From Rheum nobile (Eukaryota > Streptophyta > Magnoliopsida > Caryophyllales > Polygonaceae), in NCBI GenBank assembly GCA_027886185.1, contig WOAB01000501.1, forward strand, positions 1,550,001 to 1,614,000: DNA of 64,000 nucleotides, read 5' to 3'. The notes under the pieces were generated by a model that had not been told where the DNA came from, searched no databases, and was given only the letters and a program-made list of their open reading frames with translations. This document shows positions 23,349 through 36,525 of the stretch, one piece after another (position 1 is the first letter of the stretch; each line of letters begins with the position of its first letter). Made by a program: the position numbers and the translations under genes.

Positions 23349-23982
23349 TTATTTTAATTATGTTACATTAAAAAAAACTACTATAATTTTAATTGTATTT
23401 TTCTCTATCTATAGACACCCATTATGATTATGTTTCTAATATTTTTGATATTTTTTATTGTATTTTGTATATTATTAATTGAAAAGAAATAATATTAATA
23501 TTATTTATGGTGGTTTAAAATATAAATATACACTAATTTAATTTCTTTACATTAAAATGAAATTATGGATATTTAAAACTATAAAAATGTAACCCTCCTT
23601 TCGTTAATTTGCTACAGTTTATTGTTTTAATATATATGTTTATCCTTAATTTTCTTCAAGTCTATTATTCGCTCTTCATTTTCATTTAAATAACAATAAT
23701 ATAACAAAATACGTTAAATAAAATAAATTTAATAAATTTACATTTTTTATTTATATTAAATATAAAAAATATTAAATATTTAATATAAATGTATATTGAT
23801 AATTTGATATAAATGAAAGAGTATAATTATAATTTAATATACTCAAATAAACCCCTCTAATAAGCCTCCCACTAAAGTTAAAAAAATGAATAGGACTTAT
23901 TGACAAAAAGCCTTCAATAAGCCCCTCCAATAAGTCCCCCAATAATGATGCTCTTAGGCTTTTTGGTCGGTCACTTTTGTAA
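23349..23982. other. Very AT-rich intergenic stretch
   Basis: Nothing beyond the possible Tourist-like right end near 23950 (GATGCTCTTA) is recognised. Confidence 0.5.
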
Positions 23983-24611
23983 GAGCATAAGCAATGGTGG
24001 ATTTTTACTTTTTAACCTTGGTTTTTTAGCTTATTTTTCACTTTTACTTCATCTAAAAAACCAATCTTTTTTTTCCTTACATCCATGGTTTTTTAACTTG
24101 TGGTTTTTTGCTCTAACTTTATTTATCCATCATATACTATACAATATAATAACAACAATAATCCATTATATATTATACAATATAATAACATACATATATC
24201 ACTTTATAAATTAAAACAATAAAAGATATCACATTTATTCTAAAATAATATACATATATCACCAAATCAAATACTAATTTAATTTTTATGATAAACATAT
24301 GCAATATGAATGTCTATGAAGTATGAATAGATAAAAATAAATTAAAATATTGAAAACAATTTTATTTTTTTTAATATTATTCTTGGACTAGAAATTGGCT
24401 ACAAAACTATAAAATCTCAACCCAAATTCCATGTGTGTGAGCCGTTCAAAATTTCCCCATCTAAGGGTTGTGAATGCTTGTGTCATAAAAAGTAGGTTTT
24501 TTAGAGGTTTCTTACTAAGAGACTAATAGGTGAATTTTTTAGCTTTTTGTACTTTTATTTTAAAAATTAATATATTTAATTGCTAAAAAAAAAAAAACAC
24601 TGTGAGTGCTC
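23983..24611. mobile_element. Tourist-like (PIF/Harbinger) MITE
   Basis: The termini GAGCATAAGCAATGG and the complement of CACTGTGAGTGCTC pair imperfectly. TAA flanks both sides (23980-23982 and 24612-24614), as expected for PIF/Harbinger elements. 629 bp, AT-rich, no transposase. Confidence 0.7.
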
Positions 24612-24789
24612 TAAGCTCTACCAAACCACAAGAGGTTTCTGTCATTCAAGTGCAAAACTCAGATTTTCTTTTTCCTTATCTTTGACTGATGGTTAACTAA
24701 CTATATCTACAATAATACAATGACAATCATTTAAAAGAATTTCCTCTTCCTAAACTTACAATCTTTCCTATAGATTTTGGTGTCAAGCG

Positions 24790-25367
24790 TCAATGGCGGA
24801 CATAGATGGGACCCAGTGAGGGCTATATATTTTTTGGATTTTTTCAAATATTTCTTTAACTTTTTTCTTAAAAATTTCTTTAAAAGTTTTCAAAATAATA
24901 TATATATTTTAAATTTTTTTAATATAATTTTTATATAGGATTTGTTATGCATAATCCTAAAAAATACAAATAAAACACAACTTATCCAAATTTGCACACA
25001 AATTATTCAATAAAAATGTAATACTTTCTTTATATCTACCCTTATTTGTGTTAATTTTTTTAAAATTTAGGGTTTAAAGATTTGTGAATTTTAAAATTAT
25101 ACAAATTTGTTGAAATTACACAGTGAAATTAGTAAGTAATGATAAAATTTGTTTTAGATTTGTGTAATTTCTGATCATTTTAAAAAAAAATCCATTTGGG
25201 ATTCAAATATAGTGTTTGTTGTTTGAAATTAAAGTTGTCTATGTAAGGTGAAATTTGACATAAATATATGATATACTTTGAAATTAAAGTTTTATTTAAG
25301 ATAAATGCTATATTTTTTTCTTCAAGAATTTAGCCCCTATTGGGCTAAAATCCTGCGCCCGCCCCTA
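24790..25367. mobile_element. hAT-like MITE
   Basis: The ends CAATGGCGGACATAGATGGG...GAGGGCTATAT and the complement of ATTTAGCCCCTATTGGGCTA...CGCCCGCCCCTA form an imperfect inverted repeat. The 8-bp flanks GTCAAGCG (24782-24789) and GTCAAGAC (25368-25375) match at six positions. The (T)GGCGG...CCGCCCC terminal type is common among non-autonomous plant elements. No coding sequence. Confidence 0.6.
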
Positions 25368-25726
25368 GTCAAGACCACACAATCTTCATTGCAAAATTGA
25401 AAATGTTAAGTTTGAAACTTGATTTTAAGTGAATGTTGTGATTTTCAAATTTGTTTGATTGGGATTTCATGGTTTAAAAAACCCCAAGTTTGCACATTCA
25501 TACAAGTATGCTATGACATTCATCTGACACTGAACAATTATTATCTATGGAATGAACTTGGTTATATTAATGTCTACATCAATGAAAACATATCAAACTG
25601 TACTTATACATATAGAATCTGCTTTACTTATACTGTGTGTGTATATATAGTTGTATATATAGGTGAAAGAGTGTATAAAAATGACTTAAATAAAATACAT
25701 GTTCTGTAATCTGCAACCAAAAACTA

Positions 25727-28700
25727 CTATAAAAAATTGAGCATAATCCGAATGGCGACCCAAAAGAGTGTCAATGCCCAGTGTCTCATTGTCGTTGACG
25801 TGGCCCCTGAACTCTTAGAAGAACTTGGACTTGCTGACGTGGCTTCTGGGTCCAAGGTGGAAGGAATAGTTGGCAAGCTCTGAGGACTTATAGGCAGACT
25901 CGTAGACTCCAGCGTGTAATTGCCTGAGAATATCAGTGTAACTTCATGTTAGAGAGCACCAACCTTTGAAATTAAACTTAAAAGGAAAATTCCATGTTGA
26001 TGCCTGTGAATTTATGGTTATTTCTGTTAGTGTTCTATAATTAAATTTTTTTCAATTAGTATTCTTAAGGTTTTGATTTGTTCATTTTGTAATCAAAATT
26101 TTTCATATCCGTATCATTTCGATTCGAATTGATCAAATCGAAACTCATCATTATGTTTATTGATCTCAGCTTAGTAAGATTCGATTCCTAAAACAATCAA
26201 ATTCATACTCGAACCATTCCGATTTGAATTCTTAAGATTGAAAACGGGTTGTTGCTTCGGAATTCAAATCGACATGGTTCGGACATAGATTTGAGTATTT
26301 TAGGAGTCAAATCTTACTAACTTGAGGACGAGGAACACAATGATGGACTGAAATGATATAAAAATGAAAAAGTTTGGTTATGAAGCAAACAAATCCAAAC
26401 CCTAGGAGTAATAACCGAAAAAAATTTAATCGTGTGACACCAACAAGATTAATCATAAACTCAAGTTAAAAAGATTAATAAATCTAGGGTTTGACACTCA
26501 CAATTAGATTCCTTCCAACCCAATACCATCTTCTCGCGATCAAAAACAACTCGGTATCCAGTCATGAAGTTCTCTGAATGTTGAAGTTAAAACATCAATC
26601 ACAAAAGTAATAATTTTTCAGTTTTAAGGCAATCTATTAACGTTTATCATCATCAATAGATGCTTATTAATTCATAGTGAAAAGGAATGCTAGAGAACAA
26701 AGCATTGCTATAAAAGAGCTTAGTTACCTCCAATGATGTTGATAAACTGATCTTTGATAATGCCCAAGCAATAGAAACATTGACTCTGAACCAAGATATC
26801 ATAAGTAACTTGGAACCTTAATTGAACCAACTAACAACCATTAACATGAACTTCAATTACCTGATCCGACGTGGTCACAAATAAGAATGGACTAATAATG
26901 TTGTAGTTCGCGCCACCTTTCATGGTTAGATTGATTGAGGGAGTGTCAAAGTGATCAATACTGCATGAACTGCATAAAAGATGCACAATGTGTCAATGCT
27001 CAACCACATAATCACGAACGGATACATGATTTTAGTCTAATAGGTGTTAAAATTCCGAAGAGTATAATATAAACGTTCAAACTATTTTGTTTATCTAATA
27101 TCATTGAGGTAAATGTAAAATTCTTAAACAATGGGAAAATTTCATTACCCCACCCAACTTAAACAAAACAAAATTGTATCACGCGAATTTAGATAATACA
27201 AATAAAAGGTTAGCCCTCGTTTGGTTCAATGCAAGAATTAAAATTCCTGGGAAGTAAGTTCTCATGAAGTGTATTTTCCATGAATTCCAGTTCCTAGAAA
27301 GTAAAAATATATGTTTGATTCAAATTTACTTTCCATGAATTCAATTCCTGTATTTTGTTTGGTTCAACTTGACAAATGCAGAGAAATTATTTAAATTTAC
27401 TATTATACCCTTTATTTTTTAAACTTATATATTATCCCTTTTTATACAAAGAAGGTATCAAAATTATAAATTAAATCAATTTGAGATCATTAGCTAAAGC
27501 TAAAACTAGCTAGTCTGTTGTTGCTGTTAATAAAACTATTTTATTCAGACAAAAAAAAAACTATTTTATTATTTATATCAAAACGAAGCAATTAAAAAAC
27601 ATAGAGTACCACTACATGCAAAGTTGTGGTTAAAAGCAAAATAATTAACGAGAATATCTTGAAAGTGTTCCTAAAATGACAAAGAGAAAGTTTATAATGG
27701 TCATACGCAATGAGCATGACAAGGTATTGGGCGTAGAGAGAAGACGAAGAGAAGAGGCTGGCAACTTCACCAAGAAAAAAGTGAAAACTTTAGGTTTTCC
27801 GAAAAATATTGGGTTGATTTTATTAAGAAAGAAATGAGTAAATTTTGAGGAAAAAAATGGTAAATTAATAATTTATTATTAAAAGATTAAAGTGTAACTT
27901 ATCCACTCAATCAAGGTAACTAGAATTCTTACATTTTGGAGGAATTGGAACTTCCTGGAAAGATAAAATTCCCACAATCTAATTTTTTAAAAATGAACCA
28001 AACATAGGAAAAAATTTATACTTTCTAGGAATTTGTACTTTCCAGGAATTAAACTGCTAACCAAACAAGGGGTTATATGAATTTTCTATTTTCCTTATAA
28101 ATGAGATATTTTAGTCGGTGGATAAAAGACCGTTGTTTACACTAAGTTTGTCGTATGCCTTACTCAACCAACCTCAATTTCAAACAAAGCCTATATTCGA
28201 ACCAAAATGAAATTCTGGTCAAAATTGATTAAAAAATTACACAATTTTGAAAATTCATCATTATTTACTACTATTTCTGCGTAAATTCAACATATTTGTT
28301 AAAAAAAAAAAAATTAAATTCATAAACCCTAAATTTAGAAAATTCTAACACAAGTAAGAGTATATAGTAGATATAGAAGAGTTTATTCATGTTCTAAGAG
28401 TCTTGTGTTCAAATTTTGGATAAAGTTGTATTCTTTAGTATCTTATAGGGTTATATAACAAATTGTAATTAAAAATATATAAGCAAATTTAAAAAAAAAA
28501 CATTAAAAATTAATACTAATTTTTTTGTTGAAAATTCCAATAGAGCCTAAACTAGTCCGTCCTTGCTGAAAATAGACATACCTCATTTCATAACAAAACT
28601 CAAACGGAAGATTGCTAATCGATTTCGTTCTCTTATCTTTCACTTGGGAATTCAACTGCCAACAAATAAAAAACTCAACCCATTACACACTGAATTAAAA

Positions 28701-31700
28701 TCATGCCAGAAACTAACCATCAATTTCTGCTATGTAAGAATACTCACTGCTTCAGTAACAATAGAGTAAGAAGGATCAGTGAAAATTGTGAATGAAGTTC
28801 CCGAATCAAAAACGGCATCCATTTCAACATTGCTAGTGTTTTCTCCCACAATTACTTGGGTGATGCTGATATTGTATCTTCGACTGGTGGGAAAAATCGC
28901 CATTAATTAAAGAATGTTTAGCAAGAGAAGAAAAAATCTGTTTTTGCAGAGTAATTGAATAATGCAAAATTTACTGTGATTGGTCAATGTTAAATGGTGT
29001 TTGAGCTTGATCTGAGGTGCCTTTATCTCCAAAGGTTATTCTACCAACTCCGCCGTGATTAAAACACATGGAAAAGGAATTTGAACTAATAATGTTTTTA
29101 CTTGCTAAGACACTTGGAACTGATATAATTCCCATTCCAAGACCAAACAATCCGTTAGGCGCACCGCCACTCAAAAACAAACCAGTTTGCCTCTCACCGC
29201 ACCTGTAATCAAACCACAACATTTCAGAATTAGACGAGTGACTTTAATAATTCGGTTCTAAGGCTGTGTTTGGCATTCGCTTTATAAAGACATTATTTGT
29301 AAAAAAATACTTTTTTTTTTATCTTTTATAATTTCCTATAATATTTAATTTTTTAAAAATCAGATACTATTTTATCAAAAAAGTACATTATAAGTAAAAA
29401 AAAACTTTATAAATACACCCATCAGACATTTGTATTTATAAATACTAAATACTCATCTTTCCTGTTTCACATTTCCTCACGTCATTCAAATTTGAAAATT
29501 TGAAAAACTACTTTATACCAAAAAGTGTAAGTAAAAAAAGTCTTCATAAATAGTCTTGCCAAACAAGGCCTAAATGATGCCGGTCTTTCTTAATTTGCAG
29601 CCTACGGTACAGACATGTAAAATTCGACGCATTAATTCGTGATTCCATGTTATGATTTTCTTAGGGTTGTTCACTGGGTTCGGTTTTTCAGTTTTTTGAA
29701 CCGACCCGACCCGACCGAATTGAACTCAAACCAATTATATTTGGTTCGCATAAAAACAATAATTGGTTTTCGATTTGATCATAATTGATTATGTTTAAAA
29801 ATAAAACCCTAGACTTCTAGATAAACTCATAAAACCTTATACGGTTCGGCCCAAATTCGGTTTGGTGCAGTAAAAACCGGTTTAAATAACCTAAATCAAC
29901 TTAATTTCAAAATGTTCGGTTTATAACCGAACTGAATAAAACTAAACCGGAACCAAGTATGCTCGGAAGAACCCTAAAATTTCTGACATGACAATGCAAA
30001 GTACAATTGACAACCAGAAAATTAAAAAAATGACATAAGACTTACCCGAAAGTAATATTAGCATCCACAGGCTTAGAATTAGCAGTATCTGTAGCGAGAT
30101 GCAACACATCCTCTACTAAGTAGCCAGAAGAGGATGTATTAGAGGACAAGTACACAGATTCGTACGGACATTGGCTTGGCGAAACACACGACGAACTCTG
30201 ATCACAGAAAGAGCTCGCGCACGTGACTTGTTTGCCCGTGGAAGATGTGTTTAGCCCGTAAGTATTGAATGGTATCTGAACAGCCAAAAAAAAAAGACAT
30301 TAATTGGCAAGTTTTACAATTTTGATGAACCAAAAAGTGGATGAAATTAGTACCACGCCGGATCTGGTTTGGATGATGGCGCAGCTGCGGCAGTCACACG
30401 GCAACCAGAACAGATCACTTCCTGTGTCAAGTGCTACCAAGAAATCCAACCCTGGTGTTCCCACGGACACATTTGCATAATACAAGCTGAAAATATCGCC
30501 CAAATTAAATCATCATTAAAATTATAATTGATGTCAACTTCATCTCCATTCCACAAAGCTTTTTGAGATTAACATAACTTAATTTTATATTTTTTTAAGA
30601 TTAATGGAATTTTATTTTTAATCTACTTAATGGATGTTCGGTAAAAAATATCAATATAGCTTAAAAAGCTTAATTTTGCTAAATATTTTTACATAATTCC
30701 CAATATTGTGGAAAATTAATCCAAATTATATCATCAAAAAAATTGAAAAATATAAGCAATGTCAAAGGGCTATTCATCGGTTTCGGTTTTTCGGTTGTTT
30801 GGACTTAACCGAACCGATTATATTCGATTCGCATGAAAACAATATCCAGTTCGATTCGGTCAGAACTCATAACCGATTATTTTTAAAAATAAGAATAAAA
30901 TCCTACATTTTTAGATAAACTAGTAAAACCTTATTCGGTTCGTTTAGTTCGATCCAAATTCGGTTTGGTCTAATTCGATTTTGTGCACTAAAATCCGTTT
31001 TAATAACCTAAATTAACCTAATTCCAAATTGTTCGGTTATTTTGATCCAGACCGAATAAAACCGAACCCGAACCGAATCAAGTATGTTCGGTTCAAATTT
31101 TTATCCACTAATCGATGTCAACTTAGGCTCTGTTCGGGTTTTTTAGATTAAAGGAGTTTACTTTTTTGTACTAGACTAATATAGCTTAATTTTATAAAGT
31201 ATTTTAATATGAATGTTAAAGATTAAGAAGCTGAAAATTAACCCAAATTAAATCATCAACAAAAGCATGAAAATTGAAATTGGTAACTTAAGCTGAAAAT
31301 GATACATGTAAAACTAATGGAAGTTTTATGTTTTGCAAATTATAGTTCGAAGATTGGTTTATTAGATGAATGTTAATTAAAATTTAATAAAGTAAATTAT
31401 ATGTGATTATGATTATATGAACATCGATTTTACTAGCAGGTGAAACATACTCGAAATGGAAAATTTGCTATATACCACTAATTTAGAAATTATAATTTTT
31501 TTAAATAAAGTTTAAGAATTTCTATTTAGAATTACGGTTTCTTACGTATGAACATAATGTCTTGTGTTCGGCGCAGGTTACAGAAGGTTATTAGAGGTTT
31601 ATACTATTTAAAATCTATTTTTTTATATGTTTGGTAATATAATTTTTTTAAGGTTAAGATTTTAAGAAGTTTTTAAAACGGTTAAAAATTAAAAAATAGG

Positions 31701-32645
31701 AATCTATTAAGAAAAATATTATTGAAGGTTTGACAAGATTATCATAATTTTATTTCTAAAATATCCAAAATCTCATTCTACTATTCTATTGTTGTTTTTT
31801 TTTTTTTAAACTTAAGGTAATTTTTATTTAAAATATATTAAAAAAAATTGTCTCACCAAACATAGGTTTTCTTCTAGGTTTTAAAAGAATACAAAAAAAT
31901 CTATAAAACCCCTTCTCATTGTAAAAAACATTTTAAAAAACCTCGATCTATTTAAAAACCTTATTTTACCGAACACATCTTTGATAGAAATTACGCTCGA
32001 TTTGTAATAATTGAAAATCTAGAACAATAATTCTGCCCCAATTAGTTTATTTTATTTACAAAAAAAGTTTACTAATTTATTAATTTAGATTCTTCCCTCC
32101 TCACAAGATTATATCACAGACTATAAGTAACAATCTATAGATATCGAATTATTTCATTTACATAATCAATTATGTTATTTTCCACTAATTTCCCTTCTTA
32201 TATTCTCAATTTATGAAAAGAAAAATACTAAGCAAGATAAATAAGGAGAGAGAGAGACATACAATCCCAAAGGAGCGAGTCGGTAAGTAGTGTTGCCGGC
32301 GACGAACGTGAGAGGAGCAGAGGAAGTGCTGCCGGCGCCGAGACGGCGGCGGTGGATGCGGTCGCGCTCGGCCATAGCGGCGAAGTAGTGGACGGTGCCT
32401 CTATCCGGCAGGATTTCATCGCTGGCGGCGGGGAAAATCGCCCGCACGGCGTCCGAGAATCTGTGGTGGATCGTGAATCCGAATGACGCCGAGGAATCGG
32501 CGGCGTAGCAGCTACCGGAGGCGCACACTAGTAGCAGAGCAGCCAATAGGGAGGCGACACGCGTCCGTCTGGCGAGCATCTCGAAATTCACGCGCCGGCC
32601 ATGGCGAGTGCCGGTACTGCTTCCAGCAGAAAGCGTAACAGCCAT
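25727..32645 (-). CDS. A1-family aspartyl protease (APF1-like), probably secreted or GPI-anchored
   Basis: Ten exons in transcript order: 32645-32263, 30486-30354, 30275-30046, 29202-28975, 28883-28748, 28655-28582, 26969-26861, 26785-26728, 26573-26502, 25923-25727. All junctions are GT-AG and keep frame, giving 539 residues. Catalytic Asp148 lies in LDTGSDLFWLPCDC and Asp351 in FDSGTS. The family motifs CPYESVYLSSNTSSSGYLVE, FGLGMGIISVPSVLA, IIGENFMTGYRVVFDREK and LGWKESNC are present. The start is uncertain: ATG 32645, or ATG 32579 (residue 23), which gives a better signal peptide (LARR then SLLAALLLVCASGSCYA). After residue 475 comes a Ser/Pro/Thr-rich linker and a hydrophobic end (LTLFWVAIRIMLNFL), as in GPI-anchored plant proteases. 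Such enzymes act in the wall or secretory pathway; the substrate is unknown. Introns carry several MITEs but no exon is broken. Confidence 0.93.
27213..28072. mobile_element. PIF/Harbinger-like MITE in a protease intron
   Basis: The ends GCCCTCGTTTGGTTCAATGC and the complement of GCTAACCAAACAAGGGG pair, followed by AATTCCTGGGAAGTA-type sequence in both arms. TTA flanks both sides (27210-27212, 28073-28075). 860 bp inside the 1.6-kb intron between the sixth and seventh exons. It contains no transposase. Confidence 0.75.
29262..29570. mobile_element. PIF/Harbinger-like MITE in a protease intron
   Basis: The ends GGCTGTGTTTGGCATTCGCT and the complement of AGTCTTGCCAAACAAGGCC pair. TAA flanks both sides (29259-29261, 29571-29573). 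309 bp, AT-rich. Confidence 0.8.
29662..29976. mobile_element. hAT-like MITE of the AACCGAA-rich group
   Basis: The ends TAGGGTTGTTCACTGGGTTC and the complement of CTCGGAAGAACCCTA pair imperfectly. The flanks GATTTTCT (29654-29661) and AAATTTCT (29977-29984) match at six of eight bases. The interior is made of GGTTCGGTTT/AACCGAACC runs. Termini and interior match the gene-carrying element at 43648-44717. Confidence 0.7.
30768..31110. mobile_element. Worn AACCGAA-rich hAT-like element
   Basis: The left end AAAGGGCTATTCATCGGTTT and the interior TTCGGTTTTTCGGTTG...CCGAACCCGAACCGAAT resemble the elements at 29662 and 43648. The right end (TATGTTCGGTTC) is eroded and no target duplication can be read, so the limits are approximate. 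Confidence 0.45.
31563..31977. mobile_element. Possible MITE with TGTGTTCGG ends
   Basis: TGTGTTCGG at 31563-31571 and its complement CCGAACACA at 31969-31977 are flanked by TCT on both sides (31560-31562, 31978-31980). The subterminal sequences also pair loosely. 415 bp, no coding sequence. It lies in the first protease intron. The superfamily is not clear. Confidence 0.45.
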
Positions 32646-34959
32646 TAGAGCAGCAATTAACGAAGCAAATCGGAAACGTTTATCGATCAGTGCCGAAATT
32701 CAGCTGAATTTCGTATCCAATTCAACTCCTCTGAATTTCTAATGAGGAAGGAGAGGCAGAGGATGTGGATTTATGGCTTTTATTTATAGCCATAGGGAGA
32801 GATGGAATTTTTATTTTAACTTGGAAAATTTGAAGGTAAATCAAGTAAATAAATCAATTGGTTAGATTTTAGACATTATGTTAGGGTGCTTTTAGGAACT
32901 CTTTACTCTAAAGTTTTCTATTTCGGTTTTTTTGGTTTTATTGAAAGTCTCTTCCTTCAGTTTTTCTAATTTTAATGATGACAAACACTTTGTTATTAAT
33001 ATTTTAGTTTTTTTAGTGTGTACCCATGGACACATGCTAACAAGCTTAAATAGGAAATTTATCTTTAAAATATTCTCTAATAGAGAATTGATAAACCCTT
33101 AGCAAACAAGATTAAACTAGTGACTAACTAAATAATTGCTAAAAAAAAAGTTCTTAGAGTGTGCTCATGGGCACACACTAAAAAAAACCTTAATATTTTC
33201 ATATTTGTAATTGAACGGGGAACACATGCTCAGGAAATGAAGAACAGAGACCAAAACGCCAGAATTGAAAACTGGCACATGAACTCAGAGAATGACGATT
33301 AGTTGCTTATTGGAGAATATCTTAGCGCGTTGGTTGTTTAGGGTAGATTTTTTATCTTAGAGAGAGAAGATAAAAATATCATTGTTTTTATATATTTAGG
33401 AGATTATTTAAATATTTTTTATGAAAGCAAAAATATGTAAAATCGGGAAATATATTATTTGGAAATAAATGTTATCTTTTCTGATTTCTTTTGGTTATTT
33501 TAATTATGCAAATCGGCCAGCTGTAGATCTTAATTCTATACGGTTGAAAGGTATAAGTAAAGTAATCGAACTCTCTCATTTCACACGCATTCATCCAGAG
33601 TTGAACGTAAAGAGAAATTGTGCTTGTTCATGTGAGAAGAATTGTGTAAGTCTCTTGCTTTTTGTGCTTGATTTGGTCGAACTAGGTAGAGAGTCTTAAG
33701 TGTGTCTTAAGTCTTTAATCTGTGTATTCTACTCTAATTGATTATAATCAAAATTTGAATAAAAAAATAGACTTTGAAATCCTTTTGAAAAAGAGATAGT
33801 GAGTTTATCCTGGATAACTAGTTGGTTATCAAAGGTTTTCACTCTAATAAACTTATCTTGAATATGTTAAGTTATTTATTTCCGCTGATAAAGAATTGAA
33901 CTTCTCAGGAGATTCAGTTCTCTTTAATTAGTAACATCTACGATCATACACATTAATCATACGAGTTTCTTATCGATTATATTACTTGTTTAGTTACGTT
34001 GAGGGAAATTGAAGTTCAATTAAAGGAAAAAAAGTTACGAAATTTCGAGTTTAATTTTTTTGTTTGGGAATGGAAATGTTGAGCATAAAAAGGTGAAGAG
34101 GGAGCGCGTAATTTAGACTCCGAAGCTTGTCCGTGTTGACTTTTAAAAGCTTGGAAGTTGCGTCTTCGTTTGGCTCTCTTCGGATCCAACGGTCTCGGAG
34201 GGGTCAAGTGGGGCCCGCTTTTTTGGAGGGAAGGTCATAGTAAACGCAGTGAGTCGTTGTTGGTTTGGTCTCAAAGAATTTGGTGTAGGAAAGGAGTCGA
34301 ATTAGACACCCAAATCATGGTAAATAGATATTGCTATAAAAGAAAATCGGTCCATTAGAAGTCACTAAACCATTACAAATAAAGAAAGGATTTGAATCTC
34401 GTAATTACGATATATCTTTTTTGAGAGCTGAATTGAAAAAATTTGACATAAATATTAGTAATACGCTAAAAATTATTACATAAACTCTCATCTTTTTCAC
34501 TAGATAAACAACTCTTATATGTACAACATTATAGAACAATTTTACAAAATCTTTAGCCAAAAGATGGCATGGGAGTATAAAGGTTAGTAGTACAAAATAA
34601 AATATAAATTGACCAAAAATATTTAGAAAATCTATAAAACATAATGAGATTTTAACTTTTTATATAAAAACTATAATTCATATAGTTTCTTTTATTATCT
34701 TATTTTGCATTCAAATATAAAAATAGTGATTTCAAAATATTCTTTTAGAAACTCAAGAAGAGCTGCAAATGCTGAGAAGTTATTTTGAAGTGAAAATCTT
34801 TTAGAAAAAGGAAGGAGTTATGAGTTATGACCTTCCAATTGCACTAAAGAAGAGAACGTAAAGCAAATAGATACTTTCATAAAACATTATATTTGTTATA
34901 GTACAAAAATGTATGGACCCAAGTGTAGAAGTTTCTTTTTGCTGAAACGCTACTCTCTC
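32646..34959. other. Intergenic DNA between protease gene and copia nest
   Basis: It includes the probable protease promoter (32646 to about 33000). Apart from the small inverted-repeat element at 33008-33187 I see no gene. The open frames at 33469-33699 and 34158-34358 (+) resemble no known family. Confidence 0.5.
33008..33187. mobile_element. Small inverted-repeat MITE
   Basis: TTTTTTAGTGTGTACCCATG at the left pairs with CATGGGCACACACTAAAAAA at the right, arms of about 28 bp with few mismatches, ending in homopolymer runs. 180 bp. A target duplication cannot be separated from the T/A runs. Confidence 0.65.
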
Positions 34960-34964
34960 TTTTG

Positions 34965-35641
34965 TGTTGGGATTTTAGATGCGTAAAGCAGAATTTCAGA
35001 AAACGTTTTCCTAACATCTAACCAAGGATCTCATGCATAAACCAAATAGATCATAGATAGGAAGAATCAAATACCTTTTGATGCGTGTTTCAATCTGCTG
35101 GAATGGAGAGAATAGAGCCTCATGTGTGACTCCTCTATTTGGTCCACCCGAGCTCGGATCTGGATCGCCTAGGACTCGGTTGCTAGAGCGAGGAACGAAG
35201 GCGAACGAAGGGAGAGATAGGGGAGATGTACGGCAGCCTTGGTCAAATTGTGGGATTAGAGTTTTCTCTTAGAAAGCCCTCCTTTTATAATATCAGGTGT
35301 AGATATCTTATTTCCTAAATAAGTATTTCTTTTATTATTAATAATAACACTTTATTATTAACAATCCTTATCTCCCAAGTTATATCTTTATATCATATAC
35401 TTTATCAAATATGTCTCCCAATAAACTGATCCAGTCCAAACTCTAAGGGTGTGACCTCGTAGGACCCGGTAATAATAGCAATAGACTTTATGACATACTT
35501 TATAACATATAGTCTATAAATCATAGTTGGCTTCTAGCAAAACACTATGACTACCTAAAATCACCGGATTAAATATCTCCATAAATGGTCCCACTTCATA
35601 ATCAGTAATTGCACCTTTGATTAAAGGACACAATTCCTTCA
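34965..35641 (-). repeat. Copia 3' LTR (677 bp)
   Basis: It runs from TGTTGGGATTTTAGATGCG to GGACACAATTCCTTCA. It is intact and matches the split copy at 45050-45507 and 56750-56976 closely. Confidence 0.95.
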
Positions 35642-35656
35642 ATCTCCCACTTGTCC
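35642..35656 (-). other. Copia polypurine tract
   Basis: The complement reads GGACAAGTGGGAGAT, directly abutting the 3' LTR, where plus-strand synthesis is primed. Confidence 0.75.
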
Positions 35657-36525
35657 TTAAAACAAGTGTGCAATGTTAAAATTCCTTTGTCACTTAGTGT
35701 CTTATCTGACTATATGATGAAACTCATCTTTACCGCCAAATACATTTCTTGAACTCTTGAGATCAAATTGTCGGTACGGATGATTACTAATAATCCATCC
35801 GAGCATGGCCATGCGTTTTCACAATTCTCGCTCTTCAAGTGGCCGAGGCACCAATCCTTTCCAAATGTATTGTGGTATACACGGAATATGAGGACATATT
35901 CAATCTTGTAAGACTACAGCTCTCACTCAACTTTTGGCAATCCCAAGCACTGCCATTATAAATGTCTGTTACGGTCAGCGTTTGACAGCGTCAAAGACAT
36001 ACCAGCAGTCAAATGATAACCATATCATACTCATGTCTAAGGAACTCACTAATCATGAATAATCCTAGAACTCCGCAGTAAAGTCCCGATGAATCCTAAG
36101 ATCGGTCTGTCCGATGCGTATCGGTAAACACATCTATGTAATCGATTAGACATCTCCATGTCCCTATAACACATGAAACCCGGTGTTATCAATCAATCTC
36201 ACATATGGTCTTTTGATTAAATCATTTGTATCCAAGTTAACAACTTAGACCATGGACTTCTATCAATTTTATAATTTCAATTCACTTAATGGGGTTTCAT
36301 TCACCAAAACAGTTTTGATGAGCCCATTTGATAACTATTAAACTGTTTGGATACTTTATCTAGTCCCAAGCAATGATTAAATAATAATATGAAACTCATA
36401 TATAAGTCAAGCATAAATGTATGTGATAACAATAAACAAGGTTTATCATAAAACAAACAATGTCTCAAAAGAACTCTCTAAGGTGCTTGAGTCCTTTGGC
36501 CCGAGTGTGACTGTCATGCTTGGGC

